DNA of 64,000 nucleotides from Chionoecetes opilio (lineage: Eukaryota; Arthropoda; Malacostraca; Decapoda; Majidae): positions 350,739 through 414,738 of the forward strand of contig JACEEZ010016425.1 in assembly GCA_016584305.1 (NCBI GenBank). The letters run 5' to 3'. The notes under the pieces are model-generated. The model was not told the origin of the DNA. It saw nothing but the letters and a program-made list of their open reading frames with translations, and did no database searches. Below, in pieces: positions 12,148-21,972 of this stretch. Positions within the stretch are counted from its first letter, which is position 1. Each line of letters begins with the position of its first letter. Both the position numbers and the translations under genes were made by a program.

Positions 12148-13955
12148 AAAGGAAAGATAAAGGGGGTTAAAGGTATTATTTAAAACCTAGCACAGCAGAC
12201 GGGAATACCTCCCGCAAAAGTTTGCCCAAAGGGTTATTTTAATGAAATTTCCCGTGTGATCTACGAAAAGTTTTCCCTGGGGGTTCTAGAAAAGTGAAAA
12301 GATTATTGTGTTTTTTTGCTAATTAGTTTAAAAATACTGTCACTTAGCTGCCCGGGTTTACGTTGGACGAGGGACGAAAAGTAAAAGATGAAAGGCACTG
12401 CCCCTTCAACACGGAAAACTGACGAAGCTGATGGGTTTCCCATTTTTAGTTCGGGAAATGGAATGAAAAATTTAAAACATCAGTTAAATAAGGGAAAAAG
12501 TAATGTAAAAGGGAAAAAAATAAAATTTTAAGACAAAAATTTTTAGTGAGAGGGTTTTCCCCTACCCGGTAATTTAAAACCCCACTGTCCCCACCACCTG
12601 ATCCTCCCTAACACCCCTCTTGAGCGCGGCGCGGGGCCCCAGCCCACTGAGCTCTAAATAACTGGAGGGGCTATTTTCTGTCAGCGCCGGGGCAGTTTTT
12701 TTTGGGGTTGCCACCGGGCGGCCTTTTCCGCACTTGCGGCCATTCGGGGGACACCATTCGCCGCGGAATTTGCTGGCCCGGGTTTTTATTTGGAAAATTT
12801 TTTTCTTGAATTAAAATCAAGGGGGTGCTTTGGGTGCAGCCAAAGGTTTGCAAAAATGGGCACAAGAATATTTTTTTCCCAAGAAAAATTGGGAAAAACC
12901 GTTTCACTGAAAACCCAAAGCCACTTATTTCCTATTTACCCGAATTTTGAGGATTTCGTAAAAATATCTTTTCAGTAGAAAACATTTTTCTGTAAACATT
13001 TTTTGATATTGGCGGGAATTTTACAGTAAATATATCGGACACTAAGTGCAGGACCAATTTTTTTTAAAAAAAATCATGATTTCACTACTATTATATGCCA
13101 TTTTTTTGCTCGCTTTTTAAAAAATTATTTTTAGCGGTAGGTATCCGGCTTCTGTCAACATGTCGTATGTTTTTAAATAAATTTACATGGGGCATATATG
13201 CAATATACACTGAAGCGTTTTAAACCTATTTATATGTCAAAAATTTAAACCCGGCAAGGGAAAAATAAAGTCCCCGGATCAAATGTAATAGGCTACAGTC
13301 CCTTTGGGCGTAAATAGAGATGCTTTAATTTTTTTGCTATAAACGAAATCCCTCAGGTTACTTCATCACAAACCCGTGTAGGGCTGTCACATACTTCGGT
13401 TTTTTAGGGGGGAAATTTTTAAAAAAATTGAAAAATGTGAACATTTATAGTCAGCCCCGATTTTGTCGATCAATGCCTAATTTTCATTTCTACATATAAA
13501 TTTCTACTAAGTTATTTCCCTACCGATAATGGGAAAATTTTCCCATATATACCTTTTGGTTTTTAAAAAAAGGGGAGAGAGAGAGAGAGGGGGAAGGGGG
13601 AGAGAGGGAGGGGGAGAGAAGAGAAGGAAAAAAAAAAAATTTTGATCAATAGGGACGCAATATTCTGACCCAAAAAAATACCTCAAAATGGTAATATTTT
13701 GAAGCAGGTACGGTTTTAGTAAAAATTTTATTTATCTTTAAATTTAAAAAGGATATACAAAATATAATTGGGTTAAAGGAGGAAAAAAAAAAAAAAAACT
13801 GAGTGCAGGGATTTAAAGGGGTTTTGGGGCTATTGTGCGGTGCGCCATTTGGGGTTTCAAAATGGCTGCCCAAAATCCGGCCTCCGAGGGAGGGGCGCCC
13901 CCCCCATTTTATTTTAAACTCATGGTTTAAAATAGAGTACCCGTATTATATAGAG
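12148..13955. repeat. Block X, low-quality copy (contains THAP relic at 12822-12970)
   Basis: This parallels 6986-8830 in order and content: the same flank, the same THAP-coding stretch (without its ATG, which reads GGG here), and a (GA)n tract at 13575-13630. Differences are mainly homopolymer gains and C/G substitutions, the signature of unpolished long reads rather than of biological divergence. Confidence 0.75.
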
Positions 13956-13959
13956 TAGC

Positions 13960-14639
13960 GACAAAACTCGATTTGGGGCGCCCCCTTGGTGCCAAAAGGG
14001 CCCCCTCGTTTTACTCAAAACCCGGGGAAATTCTCAAGGGAAGGGCCCCGCAGTATACATGGTTTTTACATTTTTAAAAAAAAATGGGCTGTTTTTTCTT
14101 TGGGAAAAATTTTTTCTATAAGAGTATCACATAAAAAAATAGTAAAAAAAATTAAATAAAGGTCAAATTTTGAGACCCCCTGGGAAAAAATTGATGAAAA
14201 AAAAAATTCACCCTTAAAAAATCTCGTCATGTAAAAATTTGTTGGGGCAGTTATAAGATGGGAGATATCAATACAAGCAAATTTAATTAGCTTTCCTTGA
14301 AAATTTTCGTTTGCTGATAAAATCAAAAATACAAGCAAACATTAAGGTTAACCCAAATAAATTTCTCTCTCTCTCTCCCTCTTTTTTCCTCCTCTCTCTC
14401 TCCTCCTCCTTTTTCTCTTCTTTTTTCTCTCTCTCTCTCTCTCCTTCTCTCTCTCTTCCCCTCTCTCTCTTTCTCTCTCCCCTCTCTCTCTCTCGTTTTC
14501 TATAATTTTATATATATAATTTTATATAGATATATAGATTTGATAGAATAGATAGAAGATAGATAGATAGCTAGATAAAAAATATATATATTAAAATTTT
14601 ATATATATATATAATATTATATATATATATATAATAAAA

Positions 14640-14670
<31 letters not shown>

Positions 14671-15420
14671 TAAATATAATATATATATAAAATATATATA
14701 TTATATATTATATATAGAGGAGGAGAGAGAGGGGAGAGAGAGGGGGGAAGAGAGCGGGGAGAGAGAGGGGAGAGAGGAGAGAGAGAGAGAGAGAGAGAAA
14801 AATAATTATAAATTTTTTTTTGGGTTTCTCTTCATATCTCTCCTTTATCTCTTTTCACTTATATTTTCTCTCTCTCTCTTTCACGGAGAAAGAGAGAGAG
14901 AAGAGAGAGGGGAGAGAAGAAGAGAGGGGAGAGAGGAGAGAAAAAGGGGAAAAGAGAGAAGAGAGAGAGAGAGGAGAGGAAGAGAGAGGGTCGGGGGGAA
15001 ACGGGAGAGCAATTTATTAGTTTAACCCTTTAAAGTTTGCCCTGGGATTTTGTATGTATCAGAAAACGAAATATGTAAAGGGAAAACTAATTAAAATCTG
15101 CTTGTAAATTTATATCTGCCATTTTATAAGGGGTTTTCCCCAAAAATTTTAAAATGACGACGAGTTTTTGTGAATGTTTTAAATTCATATATTTCTTCAG
15201 GGCTCTAATGACCCTTTTTTTAATGTGTTTTAATATGTTTTATGGGATAATCTTATAGAACAAACATTTCCGAAGATAACGTCTATCCTTTTTACATGTA
15301 TAAAAATGATATACTGCGGGGAAAAGCCTTGAGAAAATTTCCCCCGGGTTTTTGGGGGAAACGGCGAGGCCTTGGCACCAAATGGCGCCCAAATAAAACG
15401 TTTAACTTTGGGCCCATGAA
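13960..15420. repeat. Large palindrome with microsatellite apex, copy 2
   Basis: The left arm at about 13960-14340 has a reverse-complement partner at about 15045-15400, recognised by 'GGCGCCATTTGG', 'CTCGTCGTCAT' and the 'TGAAGAAATAT' region. Between the arms lie a (CT)n tract (14360-14500), an (AT)n core (about 14510-14715) and a (GA)n tract (14715-14995), themselves mutually complementary. The whole 1.4 kb could fold into one hairpin or cruciform. Confidence 0.7.
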
Positions 15421-15429
15421 TGGCGTTCC

Positions 15430-16037
15430 CCCTTTTTAAAAAGGGAAAAATGTCCAGACGGCCTGCGAGGTGCCCCGTCGCCCCTCCGTCAGGGAAACTT
15501 TCACGCCCTTCCACACAACTGGAAATAAGGGAAAACCAAAAATTAGTGCCCCGCAAAGCTTTCATGCTGGAAAAGGAAAAAGTTGGGTTGGCAAAGATGA
15601 AAAAGTTCAGTCAAAATAACTTCATATGACATGACTATTTCAGCCTGAGCAATGCCTGGCAAAGGAAGACCATTAATTAGAGGAGGGAAAGGTGTGTGGT
15701 GTGAGGTGATGAGAGGAAGAGAAGAGTGTAGATGGAGAGTGGGCAAACAATGTCCTCTTTCCAGTGTGGTGAGGTGAGGATGTGGGCCACAAGACCCACT
15801 TTCCTCTGGGGGTGTAAGGAAATAGCCTGGATGGAAAGGTTTAGTGGGTTTCTTATGGTTTGTTGTTGTCTTGTTTGCGGTGCTTGGCTCCGGGAGGACC
15901 AGTCGCACGGGGGCGAGGGCCGTCCTGGCCCTGGGTTTTGCAGGACGGGGCGCAGAGCGTCTTGCCACATCCCCAGTGCTCGCCAAAGCCCCTGGGTCGT
16001 GTCCGTCGCTTGTAGAGCTATGGCTGCGTCAGGATGT
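15430..16037. other. Block Y left part, 3' flank of the bZIP gene
   Basis: Sequence downstream of the bZIP stop codon, conserved in the second Y copy at 28670-29210. Open frames here on both strands lack recognisable domains. I read it as 3' untranslated or flanking DNA. Confidence 0.45.
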
Positions 16038-17007
16038 TCAGTGCAGCACTAGGCCGGACGTTTCCTTGTTGGCCAGCTGCACAAATAGCAGGGCTTCGCT
16101 GTTTTGTAGTTGCTCCACCAGCCCAATCAGCCTGTCTCTGTCCGCTATGACCTGCTGCAGCTGGGTGGCCAGGCTCTCACGCTCGTTCTTCTGCTTGTCA
16201 CGGTGCAGCTTGGCGTTGACGGCGTTCACGCTCTTCCTCTCCTCCTTGATGTCCGCCTTGGGGCCCATCTCGTACACCTTGGTTTTCTTCTCACGGCGGC
16301 GGCGAGAGGTGCTGCCCTCGGGCTTGTTCCTCCGGCCGCGCTTCTTGGAGGCGGCGGCTTCGTTGACCAAGGGACGGGCAGGCAAGACCTTGGTCTCTTC
16401 CTCCATGGGCACAGGGAAGGGAGACAGGGCGGAGTCCACTGGGAGCTGCGAGGGCAAGGCTACCACGGTGTACTGGTGCACGGGGCCGGCGGGCTGCACG
16501 GGGCACGGCTCGGGGGAGGCCACCTGCACGTAACCAGGGTCTCGGCTGATGGACTGGACGGAGCACAGCGACACGGCGGTATGAAGGTCCATAGACATAT
16601 CAGGCTCCTCCAAGGCCCCGGGGAGACAACTGGCAGGAGTACCATTTCAGGCGAGAGGCCTGGGAAGGGGGCTGGGGGCCTGCACCACCACCGCACTCGG
16701 GGGAAGGGGCAGGCCCATGGTCTCCCAACTCATGTCCTGCGTCAGTTCGGTGCTGTCGAAGGGCAGTTCGACCCAGTTGTCCTGCGTTATCTTGGTGTTG
16801 TCGAAGTGCAGGCCGATGTTGCCATCCTGCGTTATCTTGGTGTTGTCGAAGTGCAGGCCGAGGTTGCCGTCCTGCATGACACACTGCATGTCGGCAGCCG
16901 CCTCTTTGGCAATCTCCTCAAAGTCGATGCCAGGCAGGTTGTTGTACAGCATCTCGCGTGAAGTCCGCGTCCAGGAGAGAGAAGTCCAAGGAATCCAGAA
17001 CCGCCAT
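16038..17007 (-). CDS. bZIP transcription factor, apparently single exon, frame interrupted
   Basis: The product would bind DNA in the nucleus as a dimer. The C-terminal half carries a clear bZIP signature, N-x7-R-x9-L: the basic region contains NAVNAKLHR and is followed by a heptad zipper L-V-L-L ending near VEQLQN. Lys/Arg clusters (KKRGRR, RRRREKK) precede it. The N-terminal third is acidic and holds about three copies of an 18-19 residue motif around LHFDNTKITQDGN, suggesting an activation domain. I chose the start at 17007 (MAVLDSLDFSLLDADF). One extra base near 16962 and an in-frame TGA near 16647 interrupt the frame; they may be assembly errors, an unseen intron or true decay. The basic region is atypical (N and H where A/S and C/S are usual), so the subfamily is unresolved; ATF4-like or CREBZF-like are possibilities. 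A damaged copy lies at 29212-30166. Confidence 0.75.
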
Positions 17008-17400
17008 GGGGCACATCTTCACTTTTAAACCTTGCGGGGATCGAACCTTGGAACACTTCTGTTATCCTTTAGCCACACGAAAACAACCGTAAAAGTCAAA
17101 GTTTTGCAAACAGTGAGAGATCAGAGCGTGAACTAGCACAACCTCCACCTCTGAATGTTGGAATGTTTCTGCGTAGTTTCTGCGTCTGTTTCTGTTCTAA
17201 ATGGGTTATCATATAGGGCAGCAATGGAGAGTGTGCAATAGGGTGCAATACTAGAGTTTACAGAAAAGGGTTGCAAGATTGTAAGAAGAAATTACGCAAG
17301 CTAGAAGGCTGAGGCAGTGTAATTACTATACTGCTTGTTAATAACGTTAAATAATGTGGTAGAAACTTCATATAACTCTTAATATGGCAATTGAAGTGGC
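17008..17400. other. Upstream region of the bZIP gene
   Basis: No further gene is seen. The sequence is shared with 30167-30960 only in part, because the second copy carries extra sequence at about 30320-30800. Confidence 0.4.
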
Positions 17401-17409
17401 TTTATGTAT

Positions 17410-17516
17410 ATATATTTTTTACTCTATTTTATTTTATATTGCTATCCCTAGTTTTTTTTAGTTTTTTTTTATTCATGTTTAACTGTAATATATGTAAATA
17501 AAGTTAAAAGAAAAAA
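17410..17516 (+). repeat. Retroposon 3' tail
   Basis: Ends 'TGTAATATATGTAAATAAAG' plus an A-rich tail and matches the tail at 3640-3758. The polyadenylation signal is AATAAA. Confidence 0.5.
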
Positions 17517-17538
17517 AGTGGCTGATTATAAAAACAGT

Positions 17539-17569
<31 letters not shown>

Positions 17570-17610
17570 GTCTGTGTGCTATTATGATCACACACATACT
17601 CAGTCAGTAA

Positions 17611-17693
17611 GCACTGATGGCCGAGTGGTTAAGGCGTCTGACTAGAAATCAGATGGGATCTTCCCGCGTAGGTTCGAAATCCTACTCAGTGGC
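17611..17693 (+). tRNA. tRNA-Ser (AGA), possibly a pseudogene
   Basis: The class II layout is visible: acceptor GCACTGA, A-box TGGCCGAGTGG, anticodon stem TCTGA/TCAGA with loop CTAGAAA (anticodon AGA, reads UCU), a variable arm, and T-arm GTAGG/CCTAC with TTCGA. Two departures from the norm are seen: the T-loop has eight bases (TTCGAAAT) instead of seven, and the first acceptor pair is G-G. Either could be one sequencing error or real decay. A further degraded copy is at 31194-31271. A tRNA-derived SINE starts only 28 bases downstream. Confidence 0.75.
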
Positions 17694-17720
17694 GCAGTTG
17701 AATTGCACCTTTTATTGTTA

Positions 17721-17990
17721 CTCCGTGGTGTAGGGGAAGCACGCTCGGTTCACAAAACACGGAGAAGTCCCGGGTTCGATCCCCGGGCGGAGCGGAAACA
17801 GATGGGTTTTTTCCTTAAAACCCGAGCCCCTGTCCACCCAGCATGGAATGGGTACCGGGTGTTAGCCGGGGTTTGTGACCTGCTCTCCGGGGTGGTGGCT
17901 TCGGCCAACACAAAGCACTAAGGATGAATGATAAAACTGTTGATATGGAGACGGGGCCACACGAGCATTGCTCTGGCCCTGTAAATACAA
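17721..17990 (+). mobile_element. tRNA-Val-derived SINE, unit 1
   Basis: The head CTCCGTGGTGTAGGGG...GGTTCGATCCC contains good A and B boxes of an internal Pol III promoter. It is followed by a conserved body (GTCCACCCAGC, GGGTACCGGGTGTTAGCC, CTTCGGCCAACAC) and a tail 'GGCCCTGTAAATAC'. Its anticodon region has a small insertion compared with unit 2. Confidence 0.85.
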
Positions 17991-18004
17991 CAATATGAAG
18001 GGGA

Positions 18005-18290
18005 CTCCGTAGTGTAGGGGAAGCACGGCTCGGTTCACAACCGAGAAGTCCCGGGTTCGATCCCCGGACGGAGCGGAAACAGATGGGTTGTTTCCTTAAA
18101 ACCCGATCCCCTGTCCACCCAGCAGTGAATGGGTACCGGGTGTTAGCCGGGGGTTTGTGACCTGTTCTCCGGGATGGTGGCTTCGGCCAACACAAAAAAG
18201 CACTAAGGATGAATGATAAAAATGTTGATATGGAGACGGGCCACACGAGCACTGCTCTGGCCCTGTAAAATACAACTAGATGAATACAAA
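18005..18290 (+). mobile_element. tRNA-Val-derived SINE, unit 2
   Basis: A better-preserved unit. The anticodon stem-loop is CTCGG-TTCACAA-CCGAG, anticodon CAC (Val), and the T-arm has a perfect B box GGTTCGATCCC. The body is identical in layout to unit 1, in the same orientation with a 14-base gap, so the two form a tandem dimer. Block Y's second copy keeps only one unit (31296-31560). Confidence 0.88.
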
Positions 18291-18398
18291 CTAGATGAAT
18301 ACACACAACACAACACACACACACACACACACACTAATTGGTTAAAGACAATGCGTATATACACCTGAAAACTAAAATAATAAAGAAATAACAGGATA

Positions 18399-18617
18399 GG
18401 GGAGAGCGGGGCAGGTTGCATCGAGGGTAGGTTGCATCATTGCCTCTAACTCGCATTAACTTTTTTTATTATTGTTATTGTTGTAGTTGTAGTAGTAGTA
18501 GTTTATAGTAAGTATAGTAGTATAGTAGTATAGTATTACGACTATGTACGTGTAATAACATGCGAGTTAGAGGCAATGATGCAACCTACCCTCGATGCAA
18601 CCTGCCCCGCTCTCCCT
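18399..18617. mobile_element. MITE with long near-perfect inverted repeats and TA duplication
   Basis: Inverted repeats at 18399-18456 and 18560-18617 match over about 58 bases, starting GGGAGAGCGGGGCAGG. Each arm holds the motif AGGTTGCATC twice. The core is an AGT/TTG trinucleotide-rich spacer. The flanking dinucleotide TA at 18397-18398 and 18618-18619 fits a 2-bp target duplication, as for Tc1/mariner-type elements. A second copy is at 31678-31886. No protein is encoded. Confidence 0.85.
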
Positions 18618-18901
18618 TATATACAGCTAGTTTTACAGTAGCTATAGTAAAATCAAGACATGGCACCTTAGATAGAGGCTAGCTATGTTACCACTCGTGT
18701 ACAAGAATAAAGATATATTTATACCACCCTATTACGATGTTGTATGGGTTATTCAAGCTTATAAGTGATGAGTCTAGATATGGTGTTGTACTCGTGATGG
18801 GTGATGAGTGTGGTGACAGGGGTTACTGTAGTAATAAAGTGATATTAAAGATAATTTCCTCATCTGATATTGTACTCTTATCATGCTGACATATGTTGCA
18901 A

Positions 18902-19003
<102 letters not shown>

Positions 19004-19112
19004 TACCATATATGGGTGTGTATGAGTATGACTACAAACGTATATATCAGCACCCTTTAATTTCTCTCTCTATCTCAGTTATCTTTGTTTTCGCCTTGCT
19101 TCTTTATTTCAT

Positions 19113-20666
19113 ACTAGCCGCAAAGCCGCCCTCCGGGCGGCCTTATCGGCTAGCTCCTGCGGAGGGATATTGGTGGGCCTTTGGCCCACCACCTGTGTTT
19201 GGTGGGCCGAAGGCCCACCAAACACAGACTCTCCAGATAGACCCATTACCCACCACCTCGGCCCACCAAACTCAGACTCTCCAGATAGCCCCTTCTAACT
19301 TTCCTGAAATGTATGTATTCCCCCCACCCATTCACTCGCCCATTACCCATCACCACACACCCATTAACTCACCCATTACCCATCACCACACACCCATTCA
19401 CTCACCCATTACCCATCACCCCCCACCTATTCCCTCACCCATCACCCATCACCCCCCACCTATTCACTCACCCATCACCCCACACCCATTACCCATCACC
19501 CCACCCATTCACTCACCTATTACCCATCACCCTACATCAAGGTTTCCTCAATTGGAGAGAACTGAAACTCGAGAAATGCCAGTGGTCGCTGGCAGTTTTA
19601 ACTCAAAGGTTGGTCTACTGTGTTTTCCCTCCGCGACTAATATTTTTTCATAAATCAATTTCGCGATAAATATTGATGCACCGCATCTGAATACTAAAAA
19701 AGAACGTTCTTCTGTTGTTCTAGTAAGTGTATGCATGACATGCATTACGATTGAACGTTCTAAGATAGCAATTTAATGCAAATTACTCGCCTCGAGTAGC
19801 AAAGCTTAATATATTTTTTACATGTATATTGTGGCATGTAAAATTTGGGCGATGTTCACCACTTTTTCTAAGACAGTACTGCTGCGTCTGGCAAACGCTT
19901 GTCAAATACAATAAGCAATGCCTTGGAAAAACGAAGAATAAAGAATGCCGAATCGCTTGTTGCTGCGACAATGTAGGTTATAATTGTGGAGGCGACACGC
20001 CGCGGCGGGGAGTGGTGGCGGGGAGATTGTGGCGGGGAGATTGAATCAAAACATTGCTACTTCACGCGTCGACTCATTGCACTTCCAGGCTTTCTATCTG
20101 ATTGATACACAATAATAACAGGAACATATGACTGCCTAGGTATAGATAACTTCTAAACATACGTTATTGACTGTATAATATCATAGAGTAACATTTACCT
20201 CGCCTCCTCAACTATAACCTACTTGGTTATTTGGTTAAATACATGTTTTACAGAATCAGGCTTCTATACAATATACATATAGAAGAAAATCGTTCTTAAA
20301 ATTATACTTTTGTGTTTTAAGTGCAGTGGAATAAGCCCATATTTTTCTTTCAAGTTGACCAACTTTTCACCAAATTGTGAGTTAAAACTGCCAGCGACCA
20401 CTGGCATTTCGGAGTTGCAGTTCTCTCTAATTCTCGCAAACCACTTTTTTTTCTTCAGTTCTCGCTAATAGGCTGCTAAAAAACAAAAAACAAAAAAAGT
20501 GATCGGATCATCCTATAAGTGGGCTTAAAACCTTCCCCTGGTCAACCTGATTCCAAAACCGTGACATATGATGGGATTCCGCCACAGGGGGCGGCACCTA
20601 TCGCGGACAGACAGACAGACAGACACACACACACACACACACACACTTTCGCTTATATTATTATAG
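19113..20666. mobile_element. Repeat element R, copy C (best preserved)
   Basis: The 5' end ACTAGCCGCAAAGCC runs into a GC hairpin (GCCGCCCTCCGGGCGGC). A C-rich minisatellite of the CCCATTACCCATCACC type occupies about 19320-19540. Inverted repeats around 'GCCAGTGGTCGCTGGC' lie near 19575-19620 and 20355-20420. The 3' end is (GACA)n(CA)n then TTTCGCTTATATTATTATAG. Block Y's second copy has an empty site at about 32375, which fixes the borders. The structure suggests a non-autonomous retroelement; there is no coding sequence. Confidence 0.72.
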
Positions 20667-20725
20667 ATAGAGTATGTGTGTGTGTGTGTCATCTAGAAGA
20701 GTAAGATTTAGGGGAAAGATGACGC

Positions 20726-20949
20726 ATGAAGAATGAATGACGTCCTGTATAAAAACGATGAAGAATGAATGACGTCCTGTATAAAAACGATGAAGAATGA
20801 ATGACGTCCTGTATAAAAACGATGAAGAATGAATGACATCCTGTATAAAAACGATGAAGAATGAATGACGTCCTGTATAAAAACGATGAAGAATGAATGA
20901 CGTCCTGTATAAAAACGATGAAGAATGAATGACGTCCTGTATAAAAACG
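20726..20949. repeat. 32-bp tandem repeat, seven copies
   Basis: Seven exactly phased 32-bp units (starts 20726 + 32n) of the form ATGAAGAATGAATGACGTCC... are identical except for one G-to-A change in unit 4. There are no spacers, so this is not a CRISPR array. Confidence 0.97.
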
Positions 20950-21239
20950 ATGACTAACCAACCATTCGTCCATCCGTATAACGTAAAATAACAACATGAA
21001 TAAGATGAGACAAAAAAAGACCCTGGTATTATGCAACCTTACTCATTGCAGCTAACTCCGTAAATGATATGAATGAAATAAATAATGAAATTAATGAATA
21101 ATAAATAAATAAATGAAATTATTATATATGAAAGCCATGAAAACTGAAGCATTCCTTGTATAAACTTGTATATCTGAAACCTTGGTCAAGTTTTCTTGCT
21201 ATAAACTGGTATGTTATCTCTTTGTATGCTACTGTTGGT

Positions 21240-21242
<3 letters not shown>

Positions 21243-21313
<71 letters not shown>
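21243..21313. repeat. (TA)n microsatellite
   Basis: About 35 uninterrupted TA units. Ile/Tyr repeat peptides in both strands are artefacts. Confidence 0.98.
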
Positions 21314-21315
<2 letters not shown>

Positions 21316-21532
21316 TGCGCTATATTGCTGCGGTTGTCTCCATGCCTTTGTCTATTCTGTGTGTGTATGTGCGTGTGTGTGTAAACAGAATATCTATACA
21401 AAGGATATATTATGTAATGCTACATGTTTGTTGTGATGACAGACAAGACTTAAGAATGCATACAACTGAAAAGTGATGTGGTTATGAATGATTACAATAT
21501 AGCCTGTCGCATAAACACACTTGCACTACTAA

Positions 21533-21705
21533 TAGTGCGGTGTGTAATGTTAGGAAAAGGGCTCCCGTAGGATTTTTGTGCTAGAATTGATTTTTTTTGC
21601 AGTTCTGGCTTCTATAGGTATCAGATTACAGAAAAAGATGGGGCCCCCAATTTTCAGACCCCTTACCCCCCTTTTGGGGGTCACTTCCCTTTTTGGGCCC
21701 CCCGC
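21533..21705 (+). repeat. Left terminal inverted repeat of transposon 1
   Basis: Matches the reverse complement of 27285-27445 with scattered differences and small indels. The best-conserved part is 21563-21700. Confidence 0.88.
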
Positions 21706-21812
21706 ACTGACCATGCACCTATCTCCGCCAATAATTGACCGATTTTCCATAATTTGAGTATCCTTTTGTAGGTTTTTCAGGTATGCCTAGTCGATTTATA
21801 GCACTCAAAAGC

Positions 21813-21863
21813 AACCGGAAGTGTCCTTATAGCACTTCCGGTTCAGATTTAGCACTTCCGGTT
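21813..21863. promoter_or_regulatory. Cluster of three ETS-type sites upstream of the transposase gene
   Basis: AACCGGAAGTG (21813-21823) and two direct copies of CACTTCCGGTT (21833-21843, 21853-21863) lie 110-160 bases before the start codon and inside the left end of the element. CCGGAAGT is the canonical ETS/GABP core. The first site is inverted relative to the other two, which are spaced 20 bp apart. A TTTCTTTTTCAG splice-acceptor-like string follows at about 21889-21900. Promoter function is inference. Confidence 0.45.
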
Positions 21864-21972
21864 CAGAGTATAGGGTCTAACTCCATTTTTTCTTTTTCAG
21901 GCATGTTGAAGAAGCAGTTTTGAGCTCAGTCAGATATACCCTGTGAACTGAGATCGTGGTAGTATCGCCAAT

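Noticed and set aside
10000..15600. Many frame breaks read as pseudogene decay
   Set aside because: Comparison with clean copies shows mostly homopolymer expansions, the mark of unpolished sequence, so evolutionary decay should not be inferred here.
15543..16613. Several overlapping long open frames on both strands around the bZIP gene
   Set aside because: GC-rich coding DNA opens other frames. Only the minus frame with the N-x7-R-x9-L motif and heptads has recognisable content.
20726..20949. Possible CRISPR-like array
   Set aside because: Units are contiguous with no spacers and the context is a eukaryotic repeat region.
21156..21476. Ile/Tyr-repeat membrane-like protein
   Set aside because: Produced by a (TA)n microsatellite in both strands.
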